Positions 52,016 through 61,421 of a DNA stretch of 64,000 bases are shown in pieces. The stretch is taken from NCBI GenBank assembly GCA_963757125.1, contig CAVWQP010000009.1:1860001-1924000 (forward strand), written 5' to 3'. Source of the DNA: CAVVSD01 sp963757125. GTDB taxonomy: Bacteria; Actinomycetota; Thermoleophilia; Solirubrobacterales; Solirubrobacteraceae. Both the position numbers and the translations under genes were made by a program. Below the pieces are notes generated by a model. It made no database searches. It saw only the letters and a list, made by a program, of their open reading frames with translations, and was not told the origin of the DNA. Position 1 is the first letter of the stretch. Every line of letters starts with the position of its first letter.

Positions 52016-53056
52016 GTGTTCGAGAAGGACGGGGAGAAGTACTTCATCGTCGACAGCCACCTGCACTTCTGGGACGCGAGCCCGGCGAACTGGGTGAAGG
52101 GCCAGGAGGAGTACGCGAAGGGCTGGATCGAGTGCTTCCACGCCTACCAGGGCCTGGGGCCGGCGGAGACGCACTGGACCATCGAGCACTTCCAGAAGTA
52201 CTCGGTGGACGACTTCGAGAAGGACGTCTTCGTGGAGGGCGGCGTCGACCACGCCGTGTTCCAGTCGACGTACCTGAAGGAGTGGTACACGAAGGGCTTC
52301 AACGACATCGAGCAGAACGCGGCGCTGCTGGACCGGTTCCCCGGCAAGCTCATCGTCAACGGCCGCTGGGACCCGCGCGAGGGCGAGGCCGGCCTCGAGC
52401 AGCTGCGGGCCGACCACGCGAAGTACGGCCTGCAGGGCGTGAAGCTCTACACCGCCGAGTGGCGTGAGGGCTCGCGCGGCTGGAGGCTCGACGACCCCGA
52501 GGCGGTGCCGTTCCTCGAGCTCTGCCGCGAGCTGGGGATCAAGAACATCCACGTCCACAAGGGCCCGACGATCTGGCCGCTGGACAAGGACGCCTTCGAC
52601 GTCGCCGACGTCGACCACGTGGCGACGAGCTTCACGGATCTCAACTTCATCGTGGAGCACGTCGGACTGCCGCGCATCGAGGACTTCTGCTTCATGGCGA
52701 CGCAGGAGCCCAACGTCTACGCGGGCCTGTCGGTCGTCGTCGGCGGCCTCATGCACGCCCGTCCGCGGTTCTTCGCCAAGGTCATGGGCGAGCTGCTGTT
52801 CTGGGTCGGCGAGGACAAGATGCTGTTCGGCAGCGACTACGCGATCTGGGAGCCGAAGTGGCAGATCGACGGTCTGCTGAGCTGGGACTACCCCGACGAC
52901 TCGTACTCGGACTACCCCCGCTGGACGAACGAGGCGAAGCGCAAGATCCTGGGCCTCAACGCGGCCAAGCTCTACGGCATCCCGGTGCCCGAGGGCATGG
53001 ACCTGCCGGGTGCGGGCGCCCGCGACGACGCCCAGCTCGTGGAGGGCGCAGCCTGA
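52016..53056 (+). CDS. Amidohydrolase of the propane cluster
   Basis: A 346-aa TIM-barrel amidohydrolase, GTG start one base after the prmD stop and behind GGGGAGG. The N-terminal HxH metal motif is DSHLHFWD. Other barrel motifs are KLYTAEW, NIHVHKGPTIWPLD, NFIVEHVGLPRIEDF and LFGSDYAIWEPKW with the metal Asp. It is a constant companion of prm/mim operons in actinobacteria, but its reaction is unknown. It overlaps the next gene by 1 nt, so it is certainly part of the operon. Confidence 0.88.
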   Translation: MFEKDGEKYFIVDSHLHFWDASPANWVKGQEEYAKGWIECFHAYQGLGPAETHWTIEHFQKYSVDDFEKDVFVEGGVDHAVFQSTYLKEWYTKGFNDIEQNAALLDRFPGKLIVNGRWDPREGEAGLEQLRADHAKYGLQGVKLYTAEWREGSRGWRLDDPEAVPFLELCRELGIKNIHVHKGPTIWPLDKDAFDVADVDHVATSFTDLNFIVEHVGLPRIEDFCFMATQEPNVYAGLSVVVGGLMHARPRFFAKVMGELLFWVGEDKMLFGSDYAIWEPKWQIDGLLSWDYPDDSYSDYPRWTNEAKRKILGLNAAKLYGIPVPEGMDLPGAGARDDAQLVEGAA

Positions 53057-53754
53057 TGAGCCTGCAGGCGCAGGCGCTCGAGGCGCTCGCGGGCGTCATC
53101 GACCCCGAGCTCGACGAGCCGATCACGACGCTCGGCTTCGTGGGCTCGTGCGTCGCCTCGGACGCCGGCGACGTCGACGTGCACCTGCGCCTGCCAACGC
53201 CCCAGTGCGCGCCGAACTTCGCCTTCCTCATGGCGATCGACGCGCGTGACGCCGTCGCCCGCCTGCCCGAGGTCGGCGACGTCACGGTCGTCCTGGACGA
53301 CCACTACACCGGCGCGGAGATCAACGCCGCGCTGGTGGGCGGCGGCACGTTCGCCGACGCGTTCCCAGGCGAGGAGACCGGCGCGCTGGACGAGCTGCGC
53401 ACGCTCTTCCGGCGCAAGGCGCTGCTCGCCCGCCAGGGTCGCGTCTGCGACGTGCTGCTGAAGGAGGGGATGGACCCGGCCGATGCGGTGGCCCTCCGCC
53501 TCGCCGACCTCCCCGCGGGGCCGGATGCCGCGCGCTGCGTCACGCTGCGCGCGGAGCTCGGCCTCCCCCACGACCCCGACTCCCCCGCGCTCGTGTCCGG
53601 CGACGGCGCGGCGATCCCGGCCGAGGACCTGACGATGTGGCTGCGCCGCGCGCGTCTCGTCGGCCTGAGCCTGGAGAGCAACGGGGGCCTGTGCCGCTCG
53701 CTGCTGCGCGTCCGCCACGGCGTGCCCGACCCCACAGAGGAGGTGGCGGCATGA
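53056..53754 (+). CDS. DUF59/MIP18-type iron-sulfur assembly-like protein
   Basis: A 232-aa protein. The first 100 residues are a DUF59 domain (AGVIDPELDEPITTLGFVGSCV, RLPTPQCAPNFAFLMAID), the family used in Fe-S cluster delivery (PaaD, SufT, MIP18). A C-terminal extension contains RRKALLARQGRVCDVLLKEG, a conserved part in prm clusters. A role in building the diiron centre or the reductase Fe-S cluster is inferred from the domain and position. Start overlaps the previous stop (TGATG), and the end overlaps adh by 4 nt. Confidence 0.85.
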   Translation: MSLQAQALEALAGVIDPELDEPITTLGFVGSCVASDAGDVDVHLRLPTPQCAPNFAFLMAIDARDAVARLPEVGDVTVVLDDHYTGAEINAALVGGGTFADAFPGEETGALDELRTLFRRKALLARQGRVCDVLLKEGMDPADAVALRLADLPAGPDAARCVTLRAELGLPHDPDSPALVSGDGAAIPAEDLTMWLRRARLVGLSLESNGGLCRSLLRVRHGVPDPTEEVAA

Positions 53755-54785
53755 TCGCCGCGCGCTTGCACAACTACCACGAGGCGCTCACCGTCGAGCA
53801 GATCCCCGAGCCGGAGATCACGGGGCCGCACGACGTGATCGTGCGCATCGGCGGCGCGGGCCTGTGCCGGACCGATCTGCACGTGCAGGAGGGCCAGTGG
53901 GCCGAGAAGAGCGGCGTGCAGCTGCCCTACGTCCTCGGCCACGAGAACGCCGGCTGGGTCCACGAGATCGGCTCCGCCGTGACGAACGTCGCCGTCGGCG
54001 ACACCGTCATCGTGCACCCGCTCGTCACCTGCGGCCTGTGTCGCGCATGCCGCGCGGGCGACGACGTGCACTGCACGGACAACTCGTTCCCGGGCATCTC
54101 GACGGACGGGGGGTTCGCCGAGCTGCTGAAGACCACCGCGCGGTCGGTCGTGAAGCTCGATCCGTCGCTGCACCCGAAGGACATCGCAGCGCTGGCGGAC
54201 GCCGGGCTCACGGCCTACCACGCGGTCAAGAAGGCGGCGACGATCCTCTATCCGGGCTCACGCGCCGTCGTCATCGGCGCCGGCGGGCTGGGCCACATCG
54301 GGATCCAGTGCCTGAAGGCGATGACGCCCGCGGAGATCATCGTCATCGATCCGTCCGAGCGCGCGCGGGCGCTGGCCGGCGAGATCGGCGCGGACACCAC
54401 CGTGGCGGCCGACGGCAAGCAGGTCGACACGATCCTCGAGATGACCGACGGCCTCGGCGCCGAGGCGATCATCGACTTCGTCGGCGAGCGCGGCGTGATC
54501 CCCGAGGGCGTGGCGATGCTGCGCCAGGCGGGGTCGTACTACGTCATCGGCTACGGCGAGAACGTGAACGTCCCGACGATCGACATCATCTCGCGGGAGA
54601 TCAACTTCATCGGCAACCTCGTGGGGTCCTACAACGACCTCGCCGAGCTGATGACGCTGACCGCGCAGGGCAAGGTCAGCCTGCACACGAGCGGCTACCC
54701 GCTCGCCGCCGTCAACGACGCCATGGCGGACCTCGACCAGGGACGCCTCCAGGGGCGCGGGATCCTGGTCGCCGACGCGGCCTGA
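53751..54785 (+). CDS. Zinc-dependent alcohol dehydrogenase
   Basis: A 344-aa medium-chain dehydrogenase. Catalytic zinc ligands are in GLCRTDLH and GHENAGWVHEIG; the structural zinc site is CGLCRACRAGDDVHC. The NAD site is VVIGAGGLGHIGIQCLKAM with a following VIDPSERAR (Asp, favouring NAD). In prm operons this enzyme oxidises 2-propanol to acetone. It overlaps the DUF59 gene by 4 nt. Substrate inferred from context. Confidence 0.92.
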   Translation: MIAARLHNYHEALTVEQIPEPEITGPHDVIVRIGGAGLCRTDLHVQEGQWAEKSGVQLPYVLGHENAGWVHEIGSAVTNVAVGDTVIVHPLVTCGLCRACRAGDDVHCTDNSFPGISTDGGFAELLKTTARSVVKLDPSLHPKDIAALADAGLTAYHAVKKAATILYPGSRAVVIGAGGLGHIGIQCLKAMTPAEIIVIDPSERARALAGEIGADTTVAADGKQVDTILEMTDGLGAEAIIDFVGERGVIPEGVAMLRQAGSYYVIGYGENVNVPTIDIISREINFIGNLVGSYNDLAELMTLTAQGKVSLHTSGYPLAAVNDAMADLDQGRLQGRGILVADAA

Positions 54786-54801
54786 GAGGGGAATCACTCC
54801 G

Positions 54802-56452
54802 ATGGGCAAGATGATCCGCTTCAACGACGACGCACGGCGCCGCCTGCAGCGCGGCGTCGACGAGCTGGCCGACACGGTGAAGGTCACGCTCGGGCCGAAG
54901 GGCCGCAACGTCGTCCTCGAGCGCCTCACCGGCGCGCCGACGATCACGAACGACGGCGTGTCGATCGCCCGCGAGATCGAGCTCTCCGACCAGTTCGCGA
55001 ACATGGGCGCGCAGCTCGTCCGCGAGGTCGCGTCCAAGACGTCCGACCTCACCGGCGACGGGACCACGACCGCCACGCTGCTCGCCCAGTCGCTGCTGCG
55101 CGAGGGGATGCGCGTGCTCGCCGACGGCGTCAACCCGATGCTGCTGCGCCGGGGCATCGAGGACGCGGTCGAGCTCGTCGTCGCCGACCTGCTGCGCAAC
55201 GCGCGGTCCATCGACGACCTCGAGACGCTCACCCACATCGCCACGATCGCCGCCAAGGAGGACGAGCGCATCGGCCGCGCCGTCGCCGAGGCGCTGCACC
55301 GCGTGGGCGACGACGGCGTCGTGAGCGTCGAGGAGGACGACCTCCCAGGCGTGAGCGTCGACTTCGTCGAGGGCCTGCACGTCGAGAACGGGCACATGTC
55401 GCCCTACCTCATCCGCGACCGCATGCGGATGGAGACGGTGCTCGACAACCCCTACGTCCTGATGACGACGCAGCCGATCTCCACCGTCCAGGAGCTCATG
55501 GGCGCGATCGGGCAGGTCATGCGACGCCCCGAGCCGCTCATCATCCTGGCCGAGAAGGTCGACGGCGCGGCGCTCGGGATGCTCGTGCAGAACAACCGGC
55601 ACGGGACGATGGACGCGACCGCGATCCGCGCTCCGGGCTTCGGGCACCGCCGCGTCGCCTACCTCGAGGATCTCGCCGCGTTCACCGGCGGCAGCGTCAT
55701 CACGCCCGAGGCCGGACTGAGCCTCGAAGCAGGTCGAGCCGCATCACCTCGGCAAGGCGCGCCGGGTCATCGTCACCGAGGACTCGACGACGTTCATCGA
55801 GGGCGCAGGCAGCCAGGACTCCGTCGCCGGGCGGCTCAACGAGATCACCGTCGAGCTGGAGCGCGCGACGCACGAGGGCGACATCGACTCCCTGCGCGAG
55901 CGCCGGGCGCGGCTGTCGAGCCGGCTCGCCGTGCTGCGGGTCGGCGGGGCGACCGACGTCGAGGCCAAGGAGCGCCTGCGCCGTACCGAGGGCTCGCTGG
56001 CCGCGACGCGCGCGGCGATGGCCGAGGGCTTCGTGCCCGGCGGCGGCACCGCGCTGCTGCGCGCCGAGACGGCGCTGGACGACGTCGACCTCGAGGGCGA
56101 CCGCGCCGCGGGCGTGGACGTCGTGCGCTCCGTGCTGAGCGACCCGCTGTACTGGATCGCCTCCAACGCCGGGCACGACGGCCACTCGGTCGTCGACCAG
56201 GTCCGCGCGATGCCGGAGGGCCACGGACTCAACGCGCTGACCGGCGAGTTCGGCGACCTCACGGAGTCGGGCGTCATCGACCCGGTCCGCGTGACGCGGC
56301 TGAGCCTGCAGAACGCGGCGTCGGTCGCGGCCCTCATGCTCACCACCGAGGCGCTCGTGGCCGAGGAGATGATCGCCCAGCCGGGCGCGATCATCGCGCC
56401 GGGGTACGGCGATCTCGCGGAGGGGCTCGCGCGGCCGTCGTCGCCGGTCTAG
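54802..56452 (+). pseudogene. groEL: Operon-specific GroEL (MimG-type chaperonin), +1 frameshift
   Basis: A chaperonin paralogue at the end of the prm operon. The N-terminal part has KVTLGPKGRNVVL and the ATP motif GDGTTTATLLAQSLL; the C-terminal part has AMAEGFVPGGGTALL and GVIDPVRVTRLSLQNAASVAALML. Near 55728, SLE should run on to QVEPHHLGKARRVIVTED, but one extra A breaks the frame. Without it the product is about 549 aa. It lacks the GGM tail. In mycobacteria the equivalent MimG is needed to fold the hydroxylase. As written, folding would fail, so an error in the sequence is likely. Confidence 0.85.
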
Positions 56453-56459
56453 CGCTCTC

Positions 56460-56960
56460 TCAGTGCAGTAGGGCCTTCACCGCGATGAGCGCGCCGCCGA
56501 TCAGGGCGACGGCGAAGGCCTGGATCAGCGCTCCCTTCATCCCTGCGCCGGCCAGCCGGCCGGCGCAGTAGCCGTAGAACGCGATCAGGCCGAGGCCGCT
56601 CCACTTCGCGACGTTGAACGCCGTGTCATCGTCGATGACGTTCAGGGCCGCGAGGACGAAGAACACCGCGGGGAAGGCAGTGCCGAACGCGACCGCGACG
56701 GCGTCGTCCAGCAGCGGCGCGATCTCCTCGCGCCGCGGGCGGCGCCGCGTCCGGGTCTCGGTGCCGAGCAGCTCGCTGTAGAGCTCGGCCAGGCCGACCG
56801 CCACCGCGGTCCCGATGATCAGCGCGACGACGGTGCCCGAGCCGGGCGGATGGGCCTGCAGCGCGACGACGAGCGCCAGGCCGATGATCGCGCCGTACAC
56901 GACCCGCCCGACGTGCGAGGACTCGAGATGGCTGACCAGGGCGAGCCGCAGACGCCGCAT
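56460..56960 (-). CDS. Small integral membrane protein, unknown family
   Basis: A 166-aa protein with four to five hydrophobic segments (about residues 18-36, 42-58, 88-108, 118-134 and 142-164) and a basic loop TRTRRRPRREE. The pattern resembles VIT1-like or other small permease domains, but no motif is decisive. It is convergent with groEL (7-nt gap) and 10 nt downstream of the acyltransferase gene, so probably co-transcribed with it. Confidence 0.68.
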   Translation of the reverse strand: MRRLRLALVSHLESSHVGRVVYGAIIGLALVVALQAHPPGSGTVVALIIGTAVAVGLAELYSELLGTETRTRRRPRREEIAPLLDDAVAVAFGTAFPAVFFVLAALNVIDDDTAFNVAKWSGLGLIAFYGYCAGRLAGAGMKGALIQAFAVALIGGALIAVKALLH

Positions 56961-56970
56961 CGGGGCGGGA

Positions 56971-58083
56971 TCATCGCATCGCGACCTGCGCCCGAGGCCT
57001 CACGCGGCTCGAGCGCCGGGTGTACCTCGCGCTCCAGCGCAACGCCGGGCGCTCGACGAGCATCCAGCTGGCGCCGGCCAGCACGACCGCGGGGACGAGC
57101 ACGCGCGGCAGCGCCTCCCAGAACGTCTCGGGCATCAGGTCGTGGACCTGCAGCGCGTAGAGCACCGGCATGTGCCAGAGGTAGACGCCGAGCGAGATCG
57201 CGCCGAGCACGCGCAGGGGCGGCAGGCCGAGCACGCGCGAGGGGCGCATCGCGACGGCCGCGACGATCGCCGCGAAGCCGACCGAGGCGGGCAGGTCGCT
57301 GACGATGACCCCCGCGGCTCCCGTGCCGCCGCCGCTGTGCCAGATCGCGTTGAGCAGGACGAGCGTCCCGCCGGCGAGGATGAGGCCGAGCGCGTGGACG
57401 GGGCGCATCGTGCGGCCGTGGACGAGGATCGCGGCGGCGATCCCGCACGTGAACGCGCCGAGGTACGTCGGCAGCGTCCAGGTCACCTCGGGCGCCCAGC
57501 CGGCCGAATAGCTCAGGGCGATCCAGGCGACGCTCGCGCCGATGAGCGCCGCGCACAGCGCCAATGGGCCGCTCAGCGACCAGCGGCGCGCCAGCCGCGT
57601 GATCGCCCAGCCGATGAGCGGGAGGACGAGGTAGAAGCTGACCTCGACGTGCATCGTCCACATCGGCGGGTCGAGCATGTTGCGCGTCGCCGGGTCGAGG
57701 TTCGGGATGAAGAGGAGGAAGAACGGCACCTCGCCCAGGTCGATGTCGCGCGGGTGCCCGGTGCCGTGCAGCAGAACGAGCGACCCGACCAGCGCGACGA
57801 GGTAGCCCGGGACGATCCGGGCAGCGCGGCGGATCGCGAAGCGCCCGAGATGCGGGGTCGACCGATCGCCGCGCGACGCGGCCACCCACGGGGCCGCGAG
57901 CAGGAACGCGGACAGCACGAAGAACAGCTCGACACCCGTGCGGAACTCGCCGATCACCCGATCGACGAGCACGTTGTGGTCCGGGTCGTGGGCCTGCGTG
58001 TACATCCACACGTGCAGGACCAGGATGGACAGGGCGGCAAGCCCGCGCAGGCCGTCCAGGCCGTGTGCTCGCGTCTCGGTCAC
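56971..58083 (-). CDS. OafA/NodX-type membrane acyltransferase (acyltransferase family 3)
   Basis: A 370-aa protein starting MTETRAHGLDGLRGLAALSILVLHVWMY, the family's signature (R-hydrophobic-H). About ten transmembrane segments follow, with GVELFFVLSAFLLAAPWV and a C-terminal ISLGVYLWHMPVLYAL. Such enzymes O-acylate sugars, lipids or peptidoglycan at the membrane; the acceptor is unknown. The ending VLAGASWMLVERPALRW is standard. Confidence 0.88.
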   Translation of the reverse strand: MTETRAHGLDGLRGLAALSILVLHVWMYTQAHDPDHNVLVDRVIGEFRTGVELFFVLSAFLLAAPWVAASRGDRSTPHLGRFAIRRAARIVPGYLVALVGSLVLLHGTGHPRDIDLGEVPFFLLFIPNLDPATRNMLDPPMWTMHVEVSFYLVLPLIGWAITRLARRWSLSGPLALCAALIGASVAWIALSYSAGWAPEVTWTLPTYLGAFTCGIAAAILVHGRTMRPVHALGLILAGGTLVLLNAIWHSGGGTGAAGVIVSDLPASVGFAAIVAAVAMRPSRVLGLPPLRVLGAISLGVYLWHMPVLYALQVHDLMPETFWEALPRVLVPAVVLAGASWMLVERPALRWSARYTRRSSRVRPRAQVAMR

Positions 58084-58117
58084 CCGCCCGGTCGTGCCCA
58101 GAACGCCGACGCGCCAA

Positions 58118-59971
58118 TCAATGTGTGACGACCGGCACCTCCGCGTCCTGCAGCGCGAATGCGCAGAGGATCAGCGCGATGTGGGTGTAGGCCTGGGGGT
58201 AGTTGCCGAGCTGCTCGCCCTCGGGCGTGAGCTCCTCCGCCAGCAGGCCGAGGTCGTTCGCGCAGCCGGCGACGCGGTCGAAGAGCTCCCGCGCCGCGGG
58301 GAGGTCGCCGATCTGCAGCAGCGCGTTGCAGAGCCAGAGGGTGCAGATGGCGAACGTGCCCTCGTCCTCGCCGGCGAAGCCGTCGTCGGTGTGTCCCACG
58401 TCGTAGCGGTCCACGAGGCCGCCGCGCGTGAGGTGCTCCTGCGTCGCGCGGACGGTGCCGACGAACCGGGAGTCGTCCGGGGCGATGAAGCCGACCTGGG
58501 CGAGCATGAGGTTCGACGCGTCGAGCGTGCCGGAGCCGTAGGACTGGGTGAACGAGCCGAGCTCCTTGTCGAAGCCGCGATCGAGGATCTCCGCGCGCAG
58601 CTCGTCGCGCTCGATGCGCCACTGCGGGAGGTTCTCGTCGTCGTAGCCGTCGAGCTCGGCCAGGGCGATCGCTCGGTCCAGCGCGACCCAGCACATGACC
58701 TTGCTCAGCACGAAGTGCGCCGGCTCGCCGCGGACCTCCCAGATGCCCTCGTCCGGCTCGCGCCACTCGCGCAGCGTGCGGTTGGCGAGCGCGCGCATGA
58801 GGCGCCAGCGGTGCGGGTTCATCGGCTCGTCGGAGCGCAGGCGCATCATCCAGAGCGCGTCGGCGACCTCGCCGTAGGTGTCGATCTGGCGCTGGGTCGC
58901 GGCGCCGTTGCCGACGCGGACGGGCGCGGAGGCGCGGTAGCCCTCGAGGTGGGAGAGCTCGGCCTCGGGGAGGTCGGGCTCGCCGCCCACGCCGTACATG
59001 ATCTGCAGGTCCTCGACGCCGGAGGCGAGGGAGATCATCTTCAGCCAGTCCAGCCAGGACTGGGCCTCGTCGACCTTGCCGACCTTGCCGAGGGCACTGA
59101 GCGTCAGCGTCGCGTCGCGCAGCCAGGAGTAGCGGTAGTCCCAGTTGCGGGTGCCGCCGATGCACTCGGGCAGCGACGTCGTCGCCGCGGCGATGATCGC
59201 GCCGGAGGGCTGGTACTGCAGCCCCTTCAGGGTGAGCGCCGAGCGCTCGACGATCTCCGCGCGGGCCGACGGGAGGTGCAGCCCGGCGCACCACTCGCGC
59301 CAGTGGGCGACGGTGCGGTCCAGGGAGTTCGTGAGATCCGACGGGCCGGGGCGGTTGAGGGTCAGCGAGAAGCCGTGGACGTCGCCTGCGGCGATCGTCC
59401 GGCGCTCGCAGATGCCCTGGACGCCGTCGGCGACGATCGTGTCGCCGTCGGGGAGCTCGCAGACGAGCCAGCCGAGGCGGCGCTCCCAGGCGACGGGACC
59501 GTGCTCGCCGTAGTTGGGCCGCGGGTCGCAGACGATCTCGACCTCGACGGTGCCGCTGACGCCCTCGAGGCGGCGGCACATCGCCTGGCGCGCGCCGACG
59601 TGCAGCCAGTCGGTCAGGCGGACGACGCCGGCCGACGTGGTGAACGTCGTCTCCACGACGTTCGTCTGCGGCAGGTAGCGGCGCTCGACGGCGACGTCGC
59701 CGACGGGCCGGATGCGCCAGGTCCCGCCGCGCTGCGAGTCCAGCAGCGCGCCGAAGATGGCCGGGCTGTCGAAGCGCGGCCAGCAGAGCCAGTCGATCGA
59801 CCCGTCGGTCGAGACGAGTGCCGCCGAGCGGCAGTCCGACAGGAAGGCGTAGTCGCTGATCGGGGCGTAGCCGGCGGCGTCGCGCGCGGCTCCCAGATCG
59901 CCTGGAATCGTGGTCGTGAGGATCTGGCGAAGCACCTCAATGATGCTCCGCTCAGGCACCCTGATGCACAT
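58118..59971 (-). CDS. Glycoside hydrolase family 15 (glucoamylase/trehalase-like)
   Basis: A 617-aa enzyme. The N-terminal beta-sandwich starts PISDYAFLSDCRSAALVSTDGSIDWLCWPRFDSP; the (alpha/alpha)6 catalytic domain has ECIGGTRNWDYRYSWLRDATLTL, with the conserved WDYRY-WLRD segment, and the C-terminal FTQSYGSGTLDASNL. Actinobacterial GH15 enzymes of this type include acid trehalases and glucan glucosidases; no signal peptide is visible, so trehalose or maltodextrin metabolism in the cytoplasm is likely. The ATG at 59971 is used; a shorter start is possible. Confidence 0.88.
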   Translation of the reverse strand: MCIRVPERSIIEVLRQILTTTIPGDLGAARDAAGYAPISDYAFLSDCRSAALVSTDGSIDWLCWPRFDSPAIFGALLDSQRGGTWRIRPVGDVAVERRYLPQTNVVETTFTTSAGVVRLTDWLHVGARQAMCRRLEGVSGTVEVEIVCDPRPNYGEHGPVAWERRLGWLVCELPDGDTIVADGVQGICERRTIAAGDVHGFSLTLNRPGPSDLTNSLDRTVAHWREWCAGLHLPSARAEIVERSALTLKGLQYQPSGAIIAAATTSLPECIGGTRNWDYRYSWLRDATLTLSALGKVGKVDEAQSWLDWLKMISLASGVEDLQIMYGVGGEPDLPEAELSHLEGYRASAPVRVGNGAATQRQIDTYGEVADALWMMRLRSDEPMNPHRWRLMRALANRTLREWREPDEGIWEVRGEPAHFVLSKVMCWVALDRAIALAELDGYDDENLPQWRIERDELRAEILDRGFDKELGSFTQSYGSGTLDASNLMLAQVGFIAPDDSRFVGTVRATQEHLTRGGLVDRYDVGHTDDGFAGEDEGTFAICTLWLCNALLQIGDLPAARELFDRVAGCANDLGLLAEELTPEGEQLGNYPQAYTHIALILCAFALQDAEVPVVTH

Positions 59972-59991
59972 GAGCAGTTCTCGCCAGACGG

Positions 59992-60009
59992 GGTTGCGAG
60001 AACTCGCAT
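59992..60009. promoter_or_regulatory. Palindrome upstream of amidase, shared core with 25066
   Basis: GGTTGCGAG-AA-CTCGCAT has perfect arms TGCGAG/CTCGCA. The reverse complement reads ATGCGAGTTCTCGCAACC, sharing 17 nt (TGCGAGTTCTCGCAACC) with the palindrome at 25066-25085. It lies 14 nt before the amidase ATG and 21 nt from the GH15 start, well placed to act as an operator for both. Confidence 0.45.
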
Positions 60010-60022
60010 AGGGTCCTGCCGC

Positions 60023-61421
60023 ATGGCGATCGGCGAGGCGGAGGCGGCGGCGCTCGGCGCGACCGACGCGGTGGCGATGCTGGGCTCCGGCGAGCTCGGT
60101 CTCGAGGAGTACGTCGAGGCGCTCGTGCGGCGGACGGAGCGCCTGTCGCACCTCGGTGCGTACGTGACGTTCGACGGGGACGCGGTCGTCGCGGCCGCTC
60201 GGCGTCCCGGCGCGACGCGTGGGCCGTTGCACGGGCTGCCGATCGGCATCAAGGACTCCGTCGGGACGGCGGACATGCCCACGGGCGCGGGCACGCCCGG
60301 CCTCGACGGCTGGACGCCGCCGGTCGACGCGGCGGTCGTCGCCACGCTGCGAGAGCGCGGGCGCGACGTTCACCGGCAAGCTCGCGCTGCACGAGCTCTC
60401 CACCGGGGTGACGTCCAACAACGCGCACACCGGCCCGGTGTCCAACCCGTACCGGCTCGACCACCACACCGGCGGGTCCAGCGGCGGGACGGCGGCGGCG
60501 GTCGCGGCCGGGCTCATCCCGGTCGGCCTGGGCGGTGACACGGGCGGCTCGTGCCGCATCCCGGCGGCGCTGTGCGGGTGCGTGGGGTTCCGGCCGACGC
60601 TCGGGCGGTGGTCGCAGGCCGGCTGCGTGCCGATCTCCTCGACACGCGACACGCCGGGGCCGCTGGGGCGGTCGGTGCAGGACGTCCGGATGCTCGATGC
60701 GGTGGTGACCGGCGACCCGCCCGCGGCGACGCGGTCGCTGGAGGGGCTGCGCCTCGGGGTACCGCGCGATCCCTTCTACCTCGGCCTGGAGCCTTCCGTC
60801 GCGGCGATCGCGGAGGCCACGCTCGACCTGCTCGCGACGCAGGGTGCGGTGCTCGTCGAGGTCGATCTCTCGGCGCTGCCGGACGTCAATCGCCGCTCGG
60901 GGCTGCTGATCCCGGCGTATGAGGCGCCGCGCGAGATGGCGATGTACCTGCTCGAGCACGACGCGCCGTTCGGGGCGCGCGAGGTGATCGATGCGATCGC
61001 CGGTGAGCCCGAGCGCGAGTTCTGGGGACTGCGGATCGAGGCGGCCGTGTACCGCGAGGCGCTCGTCGTGCACCGCCCGGCGCTGCAGTCGCTGTACGCG
61101 CTGGCCTTCGCCGACCACGACGTCGAGGCGTTCGTGCTGCCGACGACGCCGCTGCCCGCGGTGCGCCAGCGCCCGCCGGGCGAGGACACGACCGTCGTCG
61201 TCGCCGGCCAGACCCTCCCCCTCTTCCCCACCTACGTCCGCAACACGGACCCGGCGAGCGGCGCGGGGCTGCCGGCGCTGTCCGTGCCCGCGGGGCTGAC
61301 CGGCGACGGGCTGCCGGTCGGGATGGAGCTCGTCGGCCCGGCCGGGACCGACGACGTGGTGCTCGCGATCGGCGAGGCGCTCGAGGCCGCGCGGGGGCCG
61401 GTGCCGGGGCCTGCGTTGTAG
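60023..61421 (+). pseudogene. Amidase-signature-family amidase, +1 frameshift
   Basis: The N-terminal part contains LHGLPIGIKDSVG with catalytic Lys77. After LRERG near 60360 one extra C breaks the frame. The rest continues GATFTGKLALHELSTGVTSNNAHTGP, then HHTGGSSGGTAAAVAAGLIP (cis-Ser) and LGGDTGGSCRIPAALCGCVG (nucleophile Ser), all needed for the Ser-cisSer-Lys triad. Restored length is about 465 aa, normal for the family. The substrate is unknown. The last 190 bp overlap the end of a convergent gene. Confidence 0.8.
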
